A DNA stretch of 34,052 nucleotides from Thiobacillus denitrificans (GTDB taxonomy: Bacteria; Pseudomonadota; Gammaproteobacteria; Burkholderiales; Thiobacillaceae), in NCBI GenBank assembly GCA_020723405.1, contig DYIY01000028.1, forward strand, positions 1 through 34,052, read 5' to 3'. How positions within the stretch are numbered: the stretch's first letter is position 1; every line of letters begins with the position of its first letter. Both the position numbers and the translations under genes were made by a program. This document shows, piece by piece, positions 1-6,798 of this stretch. Under the pieces are notes generated by a model. That model was not told the DNA's origin. It was given only the letters and a program-made list of their open reading frames with translations, and did no database searches.

Positions 1-7
1 GGCGTAA

Positions 8-448
8 ATACCTGATCCTGGGCGTTGGGGGGAGGTGGGTGGGCTGGACGCTTACTTCCCCGCAGACTATCTCGGCGACCCGGCACGGTTGCGCCAGGCT
101 CTGGGCAATTACGCCGCCAACGCGGCCAAATTCACCGAACGCGGGACCGTATCCCTGCGCGCCCAACTGCTGGAGGATGGGATGGACGACAGCCTGATTC
201 GTTTCGAGGTGGTGGACACCGGCCCTGGCATTTTGCCGGAGCATCGATCAGGTATCTTCAGTCTCCAGGAACCGACCGGTCATCCTGCCTGGCAACGAAC
301 CCAGGGCGACGGCCTGGGGCTTGCACTGGGGCTCGCCGTCACCCAACGGCTGGCGGGTTTGATGGAGGGCAAAGTGGGTGTGGAAAGCACACCCGGTGTA
401 GGCAGCACCTTCTGGTTCACCGCCCGGCTGAAAAAAGCCGGACGGTGA
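8..448 (+). pseudogene. Histidine kinase ATPase-domain remnant (C-terminal fragment)
   Basis: The frame is open from base 8, just after a TAA at 5-7, and has only a GTG at 35 as a candidate start. The product looks like the C-terminal HATPase_c domain of a sensor kinase: an N-box-like stretch (ALGNYAANAAKFTE), a G1 box (DTGPGI), a G2 box (GDGLGLAL) and a typical ending (GVESTPGVGSTFWFTARL). The dimerisation/phosphoacceptor domain is missing. Compared with ordinary hybrid kinases, such as the two intact ones later in this window, residues are missing before the GDPARLRQ motif and the segment between G1 and G2 is scrambled. I infer decay of a kinase gene whose 5' part lay to the left or was lost. 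A frameshift near the G-run at 27-34 is possible. It converges on the Slam-like gene with a 16-base gap. Activity as a stand-alone ATPase is unlikely. Confidence 0.6.
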
Positions 449-464
449 GGCCCTTCAGCCCGGA

Positions 465-1817
465 TCAGAAGCGACTGGACAGCATGACCGTCAGCATGGC
501 CTTGTGGTAGTCGGTCAGGGCAACGGTGGAATCGTTGCGGGTCAGGGTGGCGCCGACGGACAGGTTGGTACCCTTCTTGTCCAGGGGCTTGTTCAGGTTG
601 GCCGTCAATTGGTACTGCCAGTCCATCTGGGAGTTGTCGCAGCCCGAGCACAGGCCGGCATACAAGGGATCGGGCTCGGTCTTGACGATGCGGCCGATGG
701 AAGGCTGCACGTAAAGGCTCATATCCCAGGGCAACCTGGTGAACCAGCCCAGGCTCACCGCCGCACTGTTCGTGTCGAACCAGTTGACCTGGGTCACTTC
801 CCGGCCCAGGCGTAGGCCGGGTTGCAGGAAGGAACCGTTGCCCAACTGCTGGCGGAAGGCCAGGTTCAAACCGAAGGCATAGCCATCCCGATCCGGGGAT
901 AGGGATCTGTGCTGCCTGCGCGAGACGGTGACCGTCCCGTTAATACTCTGGTCACGGTTCAGGTTGTAGCGCACCTGGGGAGCCAGACCGTAGGTATGGC
1001 TGTAGTAGTCGTGGCCGACTTCGGTATGGTCCAGGATGGCCGGCAGGGAGACGACAAAATCATCCACCTTCCAGGTGGGCCCGGCGGACACGGAAGCAAC
1101 CAGTTGATCGCTGTCGTTTTCGCTCTGGTAATCCAGGCTGAAGGCGTTGAATTCGAATTGCAGGGCCATGTTCTGATTGAGGGCATGGGTGTAGGAGAAT
1201 CCGCCATTCATACCCCAAGCTGTATCTCGACGTCCTGTAACCCCCTGAAATGTTGGACAACCAACCTGCTCACAACTGGGGCCTGTGTTGACGTTGGTGT
1301 CCACCACGTAACTCAAAGCCAGGCGGGCCTGCCAGGGCCGCTGGGCGGCGATGCTGTCCAGGAAGCGCTGGATGTTCTCGCCCACCACCGGGGGCGGGTT
1401 GGTGGCCTGGACCGCCTCGAAGGCTTCCCGGGCCTTATCGTTCTGGCCCAGAGCCATGTAGGCCCGGGCCATTTCCAGGCGCACCCGGGGCAGGTCGGCA
1501 TTCTCGGCCAGGATGCCCTGATACAGGGCCAGGGCCTCATCCGGTTTGTTGATGCGGGAGGCGCACTGGCCCAGCATGAAGCGGGTGTCGATGTCCCCCT
1601 GGTTGGCCTCCAGGTTGGCCTTGAGGATGTCGTAGGCCTCCTGGAAGCGGCCGGCATTCATGTGGCCGATGGCCTGGCGCTTGTAGGCGGGGATGGCGGG
1701 CTTCGCACCGGGTTTGAAAACTACCGAGGGGGTTTGCTGCGCTTGAACAGGAAAAGCCATCAAGAGGCAAGCCAACAATTGAACTGCCAATATTGCGGGT
1801 CGAATGTATCGGTTCAT
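465..1817 (-). CDS. Slam-like (DUF560) outer-membrane translocator with N-terminal TPRs
   Basis: The 450-residue product begins with a signal peptide (hydrophobic stretch ending VQA-QQ at about residues 25-27). TPR-like helical repeats follow over about residues 45-155 (GRFQEAYDILKANLEAN, KPDEALALYQGILAEN, GQNDKAREAFEAVQ). The rest, about 165-450, alternates polar and aromatic residues and ends in Phe (VMLSSRF), as expected for an outer-membrane beta-barrel. This TPR-plus-barrel layout and the junction RPWQARLALSYVVDTNVN match the surface lipoprotein assembly modifier (Slam, DUF560) family, which moves TbpB-like proteins across the outer membrane. It lies 21 bases after the TbpB-like gene on the same strand and is probably co-transcribed, so the two TbpB-like proteins upstream are its likely clients. 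An AGGTGG Shine-Dalgarno precedes the ATG at 1817. The family call is strong; the clients are inferred from context. Confidence 0.8.
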   Translation of the reverse strand: MNRYIRPAILAVQLLACLLMAFPVQAQQTPSVVFKPGAKPAIPAYKRQAIGHMNAGRFQEAYDILKANLEANQGDIDTRFMLGQCASRINKPDEALALYQGILAENADLPRVRLEMARAYMALGQNDKAREAFEAVQATNPPPVVGENIQRFLDSIAAQRPWQARLALSYVVDTNVNTGPSCEQVGCPTFQGVTGRRDTAWGMNGGFSYTHALNQNMALQFEFNAFSLDYQSENDSDQLVASVSAGPTWKVDDFVVSLPAILDHTEVGHDYYSHTYGLAPQVRYNLNRDQSINGTVTVSRRQHRSLSPDRDGYAFGLNLAFRQQLGNGSFLQPGLRLGREVTQVNWFDTNSAAVSLGWFTRLPWDMSLYVQPSIGRIVKTEPDPLYAGLCSGCDNSQMDWQYQLTANLNKPLDKKGTNLSVGATLTRNDSTVALTDYHKAMLTVMLSSRF

Positions 1818-1838
1818 GGACTATCCACCTGATTGGGT

Positions 1839-3515
1839 TTATTTCGATTTTACCGTTCTGCTTGAGGACAGATCCCCACCAACATATTGATCAAAGGGTA
1901 CACCGCCATGCTTTCCAAGGAATATACCAGCGCCGGTATCTTCACCGTGATTTATTCGCCAACTACCTCCCAGTTCCTGGGCACTCGGCCCGAAGAAAAC
2001 CCCCTTTGCCACCCCTGTCACCGAGCTTCCATTGCCCAAATCGGCAGAAACTAGATTATGGCCAGCACTCCAGCCACCGTTGACTGTTACGGAACTCAGC
2101 CAAGTCAAACCATTTTTCATTATATTATCAAACGATCCGGTAACGGTCCGGCTCCCGAAGTTGACATTCCAATTCATTTCCCCCAACAGCAAGGACTTGT
2201 CCTGGGTATAGCCAATCATTCCGCCAGTGTAACTGACAACACCAGATAGCGGCATCTGGGCTGGGCTGGTTAACTCGCCGGCAACCCAGAAACCCTCATC
2301 ATCATATTCCATGTCGGTACTCTCACCAACACTCTGGTATCCGTAGGAAACCCAAGACCCCCAAGTAGAATAGGAAAACTGGTTCACAGAATCATAATAT
2401 CCTTCCAGCGAATATCCCACCCCGTGGTAATCATCAATTCCATCTGAAGTCGTACTCTGGTGTGTATAAAAATACTCTGTCCCATCGTAATAACTTACGC
2501 TATAGTCCGAGCCATAGCATGACTCGGTAAAAGCATCACATGTTGATATGTTCACCATATCAACAATGGGGCCCGCCCCCCCTGCAAACATATCACCATC
2601 TATGAAAATGGATGCGTCTATGTAAACCTTGGTGAGCCCCTCATCTTCCATCACTCTGAAGCCAAGTTGTGCACTGGTTGGACTATCCGATGCAATGACT
2701 TGCTGGATACAGGAATCCTGGTAATAGTCACACCTGTCCACATATCCCGCCGCGAAGCCACTGAGCGAAGCCACGATATCGTGGCCGGCAATTTCGTCGA
2801 TTATGTCGCGTTGTACATCTTCGATAGACTTCTTGGAGTCACCCACCCCGGTGTTCTCCCTTGCACTTTCAAGCAAATCAGATCTCCCGGAATCTGTCTC
2901 ATCGACAACCAACTCCACCGGATCCATCCGGGCTTCCTTGTCCTTGCCGCCCCGGCCGTCGCTCAGGCCCAGGTCCTTCATCCGGCCGCCGCCCTGGTTC
3001 ATCCGCTGCAACTGCCGGTCCGCGTGCCGCTGCCCTTCCTCCCGGGCCGTCCGGCGCATGGCCCGCAGCTCGTTGCCGCCGCCGCCGGCTCCCACGTTCA
3101 CGTTCGGCATCAGCCGCGCCATCCCCGCCGCCAGGCCGAAGCCCGGGTCATGCCGCGCGGCTTCCTTGAAGGCCGCCGCCGCATCCTTGAACTGACCCTT
3201 GTCCGCCAGGTCCAGGCCCTTCGCAAAAGCCTGCAAGGCCTGGGGATTGCTCGTCTGGGGCTTCTCGATCTGCCCCCGCACGGCCGGCGGCAGGGTCTCC
3301 AGGTCAATCCCCAATTGCTTGATCACCGTCAGCACCAGTTCCTTTTGCAGCTTCGTGAATTCGTCCATGCCCCCCTGGCTGCTCAGGGTCCCCAGCGTCT
3401 TGCCCGTCCCCGTCTCGATGGTCAGGCCGTTGATGTTCAGGTTCGGCGCGCCTTGCACGGCGCTTGCCGCCAGCGCCAGGGTGCCGGCCAGCAGGGAGAT
3501 TCGCGTTGCGCTCAT
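1839..3515 (-). CDS. TbpB-like putative Slam client, paralog 1 (CsgG half-domain + barrel)
   Basis: The 558-residue exported protein has three parts. A type I signal peptide ends about residue 24 (AVQGAP) and has no lipobox Cys. Residues about 25-150 resemble the second half of a CsgG/TolB-like domain and its helical tail (NINGLTIETGTGKTLG, then ALQAFAKGLDLADKGQF and ARHDPGF). After a Gly/Arg/Gln-rich linker, the C-terminal half has a TbpB-like barrel signature: GMIGYTQDKS, MNWNVNFGSRTVTGSFDN and GVAKGVFFGPSAQELGGSW. Four Cys occur as two close pairs. I chose ATG 3515 over the GTG at 3530 because AAGGA lies 7 bases upstream and the signal peptide then starts normally; the GTG overlaps the stop of the FecR gene. 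The half-domain DNA is identical to paralog 2, while the barrel region is divergent and AT-richer. The bound ligand is unknown. Confidence 0.75.
   Translation of the reverse strand: MSATRISLLAGTLALAASAVQGAPNLNINGLTIETGTGKTLGTLSSQGGMDEFTKLQKELVLTVIKQLGIDLETLPPAVRGQIEKPQTSNPQALQAFAKGLDLADKGQFKDAAAAFKEAARHDPGFGLAAGMARLMPNVNVGAGGGGNELRAMRRTAREEGQRHADRQLQRMNQGGGRMKDLGLSDGRGGKDKEARMDPVELVVDETDSGRSDLLESARENTGVGDSKKSIEDVQRDIIDEIAGHDIVASLSGFAAGYVDRCDYYQDSCIQQVIASDSPTSAQLGFRVMEDEGLTKVYIDASIFIDGDMFAGGAGPIVDMVNISTCDAFTESCYGSDYSVSYYDGTEYFYTHQSTTSDGIDDYHGVGYSLEGYYDSVNQFSYSTWGSWVSYGYQSVGESTDMEYDDEGFWVAGELTSPAQMPLSGVVSYTGGMIGYTQDKSLLLGEMNWNVNFGSRTVTGSFDNIMKNGLTWLSSVTVNGGWSAGHNLVSADLGNGSSVTGVAKGVFFGPSAQELGGSWRINHGEDTGAGIFLGKHGGVPFDQYVGGDLSSSRTVKSK
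2923..3449. repeat. 527-bp perfect direct repeat, copy 1
   Basis: Reading the two paralogous genes base by base, this segment is identical to 5991-6517 (constant offset of 3068). It covers the CsgG-like half-domain and the Arg/Gln-rich linker of paralog 1. Identity breaks at both ends: within the signal-peptide cleavage region on one side and just after the RMDP codons on the other. Both copies are in the same orientation, so recombination between them would delete the FecR gene and one barrel. Confidence 0.95.
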
Positions 3516-3526
3516 GATCCGGTCCT

Positions 3527-4810
3527 TCACTTGTCAGTCTTGAGCTGGTAGTCGCCCAGCATGATCTTTTCCGCCTTCATCAGCTTGCCGGCCCGGATGG
3601 CGCTCTTTTCGTCCACCAGGCCGCTTTCGGAAAGTTGCATTTCCTCGATCAGCTTTTGCAGCTTGGCCCGCTCCAGCACCTTGATGCCGGGCACCTTGGA
3701 CAGGTCCGAGATCACCATGGCGGTCAGGCCCTTGGACAGCACCGCCTGGGCCGCATCCCCCCGGTTGACGAAGGGCAGCACCGCCACCGTGCCCGGCTCG
3801 GGGGGAGCGGCGGAGAGAGCCGCTTCGGCCGCCACCGCACGCTTGATCTCGTCCTTCAGGGTTTCGTGGATCAGCAGGGTCATCTTGGGGCCCACCTGCA
3901 GGGCTTCCGCGCCAGCAGGGTCCAGACGGCTGAACAATTGCCACTGGCGCAGGGCTTCCACGTTGTCTTCCGCATCCAGGGCGATGCGCCCCAGGTGGTA
4001 GGCGGCCTGGGCATTGCCGGGGAAGGCGTTCTGCAGCCGGGTCAACAGGGGCTTGGCCTGGGCGTCACCCTGGGCCAGGGCGCCCAACGCCGCCTTCATG
4101 GCCGGGGCTTCCGGGCTGGTGGCCAGGGTGAAGTCCACTTCCTCGCCATTGCGGATTGCGTTCAGCGGACCGCTGCTGTGCTTGAGGCCCGCCGCCAGGG
4201 GAATCGCCTTCCCCCCCTCCGCTTGCCAGCGGGCCAGCATCCGCCAGTCCCGGGTGGCATCACCCGCGTCGTAGCGGTCGCTGTCCCGCCAGGCGTCCCA
4301 GTTGTTGAAGGCCATGACCGTGCTGCCCGTGCTCCGGGCTTCAAGGCCCAGCTTGCCGCCCGTGGCTTCCAGTTCGCCGCCGGGGGCTTCCACCATCAGG
4401 GCGGTCCGATTGCCTTCGACCGGTTGGACGTAGATGGCCGCCTGGCCGGTCCAGACGCGGAACCGCTCCACGCTGACCACCTGGGCCACCACCCCTGCCC
4501 CCAGGTGCAGGGCATCTCCGTTCTTCAGTTGGATGCGCAGCCGGGTGTCGGGTCCGGTGGCCAGCACATCACCGGCCCGGATGGCCAGGCCGTCATCCAC
4601 CTTCCAGAGTCCTTCGCCATCCTTCACCGCCGCCTGACCGACCAGCAATTCCACCGCCCCCAGGCCTTCGCCTCCGCTCCGGGCCGCCTTGGCCTGGCCC
4701 AGATCCACACCCTGGGGTTGCTCGGGGAGCCCGCCATGGGCCAACCCACTCAGGATCAGGGTGAGCAGGGACAGGGCGGGGATGCGCCGGGGTAGGTGAT
4801 AGACCTTCAT
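3527..4810 (-). CDS. Exported FecR-domain protein ending in a half CsgG-like domain
   Basis: The 427-residue protein has a signal peptide (about residues 1-27, LSGLAHG). A FecR-type domain follows at about 50-160 (WKVDDGLAIRAGDVLATG, LRIQLKNGDALHLG). A TPR-like segment lies at about 245-305 (AAYHLGRIALDAEDNVEAL), and the C-terminal region from about 342 is CsgG/TolB-like (TVAVLPFVNRG, LSKGLTAMVISDLSKV, VLERAKLQKLIEEMQL, AEKIMLGDYQL). The protein then stops at LKTDK, where related domains would continue with further strands and helices. Those apparent missing elements begin the next gene, whose GTG at 3530 overlaps this stop codon. The ATG at 4810 has AGAGG 7 bases upstream. FecR domains occur both in anti-sigma regulators and in secreted scaffolds; with a signal peptide and no inner-membrane anchor apparent, a periplasmic or surface role beside the Slam-like gene is more likely. 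Confidence 0.75.
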   Translation of the reverse strand: MKVYHLPRRIPALSLLTLILSGLAHGGLPEQPQGVDLGQAKAARSGGEGLGAVELLVGQAAVKDGEGLWKVDDGLAIRAGDVLATGPDTRLRIQLKNGDALHLGAGVVAQVVSVERFRVWTGQAAIYVQPVEGNRTALMVEAPGGELEATGGKLGLEARSTGSTVMAFNNWDAWRDSDRYDAGDATRDWRMLARWQAEGGKAIPLAAGLKHSSGPLNAIRNGEEVDFTLATSPEAPAMKAALGALAQGDAQAKPLLTRLQNAFPGNAQAAYHLGRIALDAEDNVEALRQWQLFSRLDPAGAEALQVGPKMTLLIHETLKDEIKRAVAAEAALSAAPPEPGTVAVLPFVNRGDAAQAVLSKGLTAMVISDLSKVPGIKVLERAKLQKLIEEMQLSESGLVDEKSAIRAGKLMKAEKIMLGDYQLKTDK

Positions 4811-4921
4811 GGTTAACCTCTACATTGCCAAGTTGTCGATTGGGTTATATCGATTTTCATCCCACCACACCACCATTCTGGATCGGCAAATGGAAGTTGG
4901 CATGGATGAAATGCAAAAAAA

Positions 4922-6586
4922 CTAGCGGGCTGATTGCCGGCCATAGCAACCGCGCGCATTGCAATCATAAAACGCCGTGCCCCCTGGCTTGCTGAGAAAA
5001 ATTCCGGCGGCATTTTCGTAGCCGTCGCCGCTGGACTTCTTGATTTGCCACGCCCCCCCAAATTCTTCGGCGTTGGGGCCATAGAATGCCCCCTTGGCCG
5101 TGCCCGAGACGACGTTGGCTCCGCTCAGGGTGGCCGACACGGCATTGCTGCCCGCCGACCATCCTCCGTTGGCGTCCACCTGGGAGAGCCAGACGGAGTC
5201 GGTTCCGGCATAGACCAGATTGTCAAAGGTGCCGGAAACGGTCCTGCTGGCGAAATTCACGGTCCAGTTCATGGAGCCTTCCAGATAGGCGAAATTCTCG
5301 GTGATGCCGACGACTCCGCCCGTATAGGCGGCCGATCCGCTGGCGGGTATGTTGGCGGCCGGGGTCAACTGCCCGGCGACCCAGTACCCCTCGAAATACT
5401 CCCCGGTGTCGCCGTTGAAGTCATACCAGTAGCCCCAGGCGCTGTAGTCGAACTGACTGGAATCCGTCTCGAGCTCGGAGGTCCAGAAAAACCGGAAGAC
5501 GCCATTGTTCCAGTCATCCAGGAAGACCGCGAAGTTGTTCTTGTCGAGATATTCGCTGTACACCCCGACTTCTTCCGTGTAATAGCTGCATCCTTCGTCA
5601 GAAATGCTGCATGCGGAGGTCAAACTGAAGGCCGTGCCGGGCTCCGAATTGCCGAACAACATGTCGCCAAAGAGGTTCAACGCGGCATCGACCTGGAATT
5701 CGCTCGGGCGAAAATGGAGCAACACGCTGTCGCTGCTGCCTTCCACCATGATTTCCTGTGCCAGACAGCCATCCGGACACCACTCGAAGATGCCGGCGGA
5801 AAATCCCTGGTAGTCCTCCGGCAAGGGCTCGCCGCCCCCAGAATCCGGTATGACCTCTTCAATGTCCCGGCGCTGAGTGTCCTCCTGGTTGTTCGGGACT
5901 TGGTTGAGGGCCAGCAGATTCTGCTCGCCGTTGCCATTGCCCGGATTCCCGCCGCTGCCGTCCGTCAGGTCATCGGCCAGTTCCACCGGGTCCATCCGGG
6001 CTTCCTTGTCCTTGCCGCCCCGGCCGTCGCTCAGGCCCAGGTCCTTCATCCGGCCGCCGCCCTGGTTCATCCGCTGCAACTGCCGGTCCGCGTGCCGCTG
6101 CCCTTCCTCCCGGGCCGTCCGGCGCATGGCCCGCAGCTCGTTGCCGCCGCCGCCGGCTCCCACGTTCACGTTCGGCATCAGCCGCGCCATCCCCGCCGCC
6201 AGGCCGAAGCCCGGGTCATGCCGCGCGGCTTCCTTGAAGGCCGCCGCCGCATCCTTGAACTGACCCTTGTCCGCCAGGTCCAGGCCCTTCGCAAAAGCCT
6301 GCAAGGCCTGGGGATTGCTCGTCTGGGGCTTCTCGATCTGCCCCCGCACGGCCGGCGGCAGGGTCTCCAGGTCAATCCCCAATTGCTTGATCACCGTCAG
6401 CACCAGTTCCTTTTGCAGCTTCGTGAATTCGTCCATGCCCCCCTGGCTGCTCAGGGTCCCCAGCGTCTTGCCCGTCCCCGTCTCGATGGTCAGGCCGTTG
6501 ATGTTCAGGTTCGGCGCTCCGTGGGCCACAACCGGACCCGCCAGCGCCAGGGCCGTCAGAACGGCTGATAATGTTTTGTCTCGCAT
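4922..6586 (-). CDS. TbpB-like putative Slam client, paralog 2 (CsgG half-domain + barrel)
   Basis: The 554-residue paralog of the 1839-3515 gene is first in the cluster. It has a signal peptide (about residues 1-24, VVAHGAP, no lipobox Cys) and then the CsgG-like half-domain and linker, identical to paralog 1 in DNA. The C-terminal region is TbpB-like, with AYTGGVVG, MNWTVNFASRTVSGTFDN and GTAKGAFYGPNAEEFGGAW. Cys pairs (WCPDGC, ACSISDEGC) sit where paralog 1 has its own. The C-terminal region matches paralog 1 only in scattered motifs, including F-YSxWGxW and VAGxLTPA. A very strong AAGGAGG lies 5 bases before the ATG at 6586, which suggests high expression. After its stop, a 111-base gap with a T-run leads to the FecR gene. 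The protein is probably secreted or surface-exposed through the Slam-like barrel; its ligand is unknown. Confidence 0.75.
   Translation of the reverse strand: MRDKTLSAVLTALALAGPVVAHGAPNLNINGLTIETGTGKTLGTLSSQGGMDEFTKLQKELVLTVIKQLGIDLETLPPAVRGQIEKPQTSNPQALQAFAKGLDLADKGQFKDAAAAFKEAARHDPGFGLAAGMARLMPNVNVGAGGGGNELRAMRRTAREEGQRHADRQLQRMNQGGGRMKDLGLSDGRGGKDKEARMDPVELADDLTDGSGGNPGNGNGEQNLLALNQVPNNQEDTQRRDIEEVIPDSGGGEPLPEDYQGFSAGIFEWCPDGCLAQEIMVEGSSDSVLLHFRPSEFQVDAALNLFGDMLFGNSEPGTAFSLTSACSISDEGCSYYTEEVGVYSEYLDKNNFAVFLDDWNNGVFRFFWTSELETDSSQFDYSAWGYWYDFNGDTGEYFEGYWVAGQLTPAANIPASGSAAYTGGVVGITENFAYLEGSMNWTVNFASRTVSGTFDNLVYAGTDSVWLSQVDANGGWSAGSNAVSATLSGANVVSGTAKGAFYGPNAEEFGGAWQIKKSSGDGYENAAGIFLSKPGGTAFYDCNARGCYGRQSAR
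5991..6517. repeat. 527-bp perfect direct repeat, copy 2
   Basis: This segment is identical to 2923-3449 and codes for the CsgG-like half-domain and linker of paralog 2. Perfect identity next to strongly divergent 3' halves suggests recent duplication or gene conversion. Confidence 0.95.
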
Positions 6587-6696
6587 GACAACCTCCTTGA
6601 TGTTTGCCTTCTTGTCTGGGTCTGCCCGGTTGACCAGGCCAGTAAATGAATGTCCGGCAGCCGACCCTGATGCAAGCGAAATGAAAAATTATGTAA

Positions 6697-6745
6697 AGAC
6701 CGGTCTATGTTTACTGCCCACCCCCCCAGTGTCAAGTTTTTGACA
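6697..6745. promoter_or_regulatory. Candidate divergent control region with two dyads
   Basis: The 212-bp gap between the divergent genes starting at 6586 and 6799 holds a perfect dyad TGTCAA-GTTT-TTGACA at 6730-6745. Each half contains a TTGACA -35-like hexamer, one per strand. It also holds a 10-bp palindrome AGACCGGTCT at 6697-6706. For the minus-strand cluster, TTGACA (6735-6730) is followed 16 bases on by TAAACA, and the stretch TACATAATTT lies further down. Possible promoters and an operator are inferred; no known regulator consensus was matched. Confidence 0.35.
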
Positions 6746-6798
6746 GCCCGGCGGCGTGGGTTCCCGTTCTGGCCCAACCGGGAGCATCCCGGCCCAGT

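Noticed and set aside
424-441. Hairpin CCGGCT/AGCCGG as a terminator of the kinase remnant
   Set aside because: It lies inside the coding end and is not followed by a T-run on either strand.
909-1832. Plus-strand open frame opposite the Slam-like gene
   Set aside because: It is a shadow frame: the opposite strand encodes clear TPRs and a barrel.
3516-3530. GTG start at 3530 for paralog 1
   Set aside because: It would place KDR-type residues before the signal peptide and has no spaced Shine-Dalgarno, whereas ATG 3515 has AAGGA at a good distance. It could still contribute to coupling.
4934-6568. Long plus-strand open frame opposite paralog 2
   Set aside because: Its product has no recognisable domain, while the minus strand has a signal peptide, strong ribosome site and conserved motifs.
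6730-6745. FNR/DNR-type site at the TGTCAA/TTGACA dyad
   Set aside because: The half-sites are in the opposite order to TTGAT-N4-ATCAA, so the match is only superficial.
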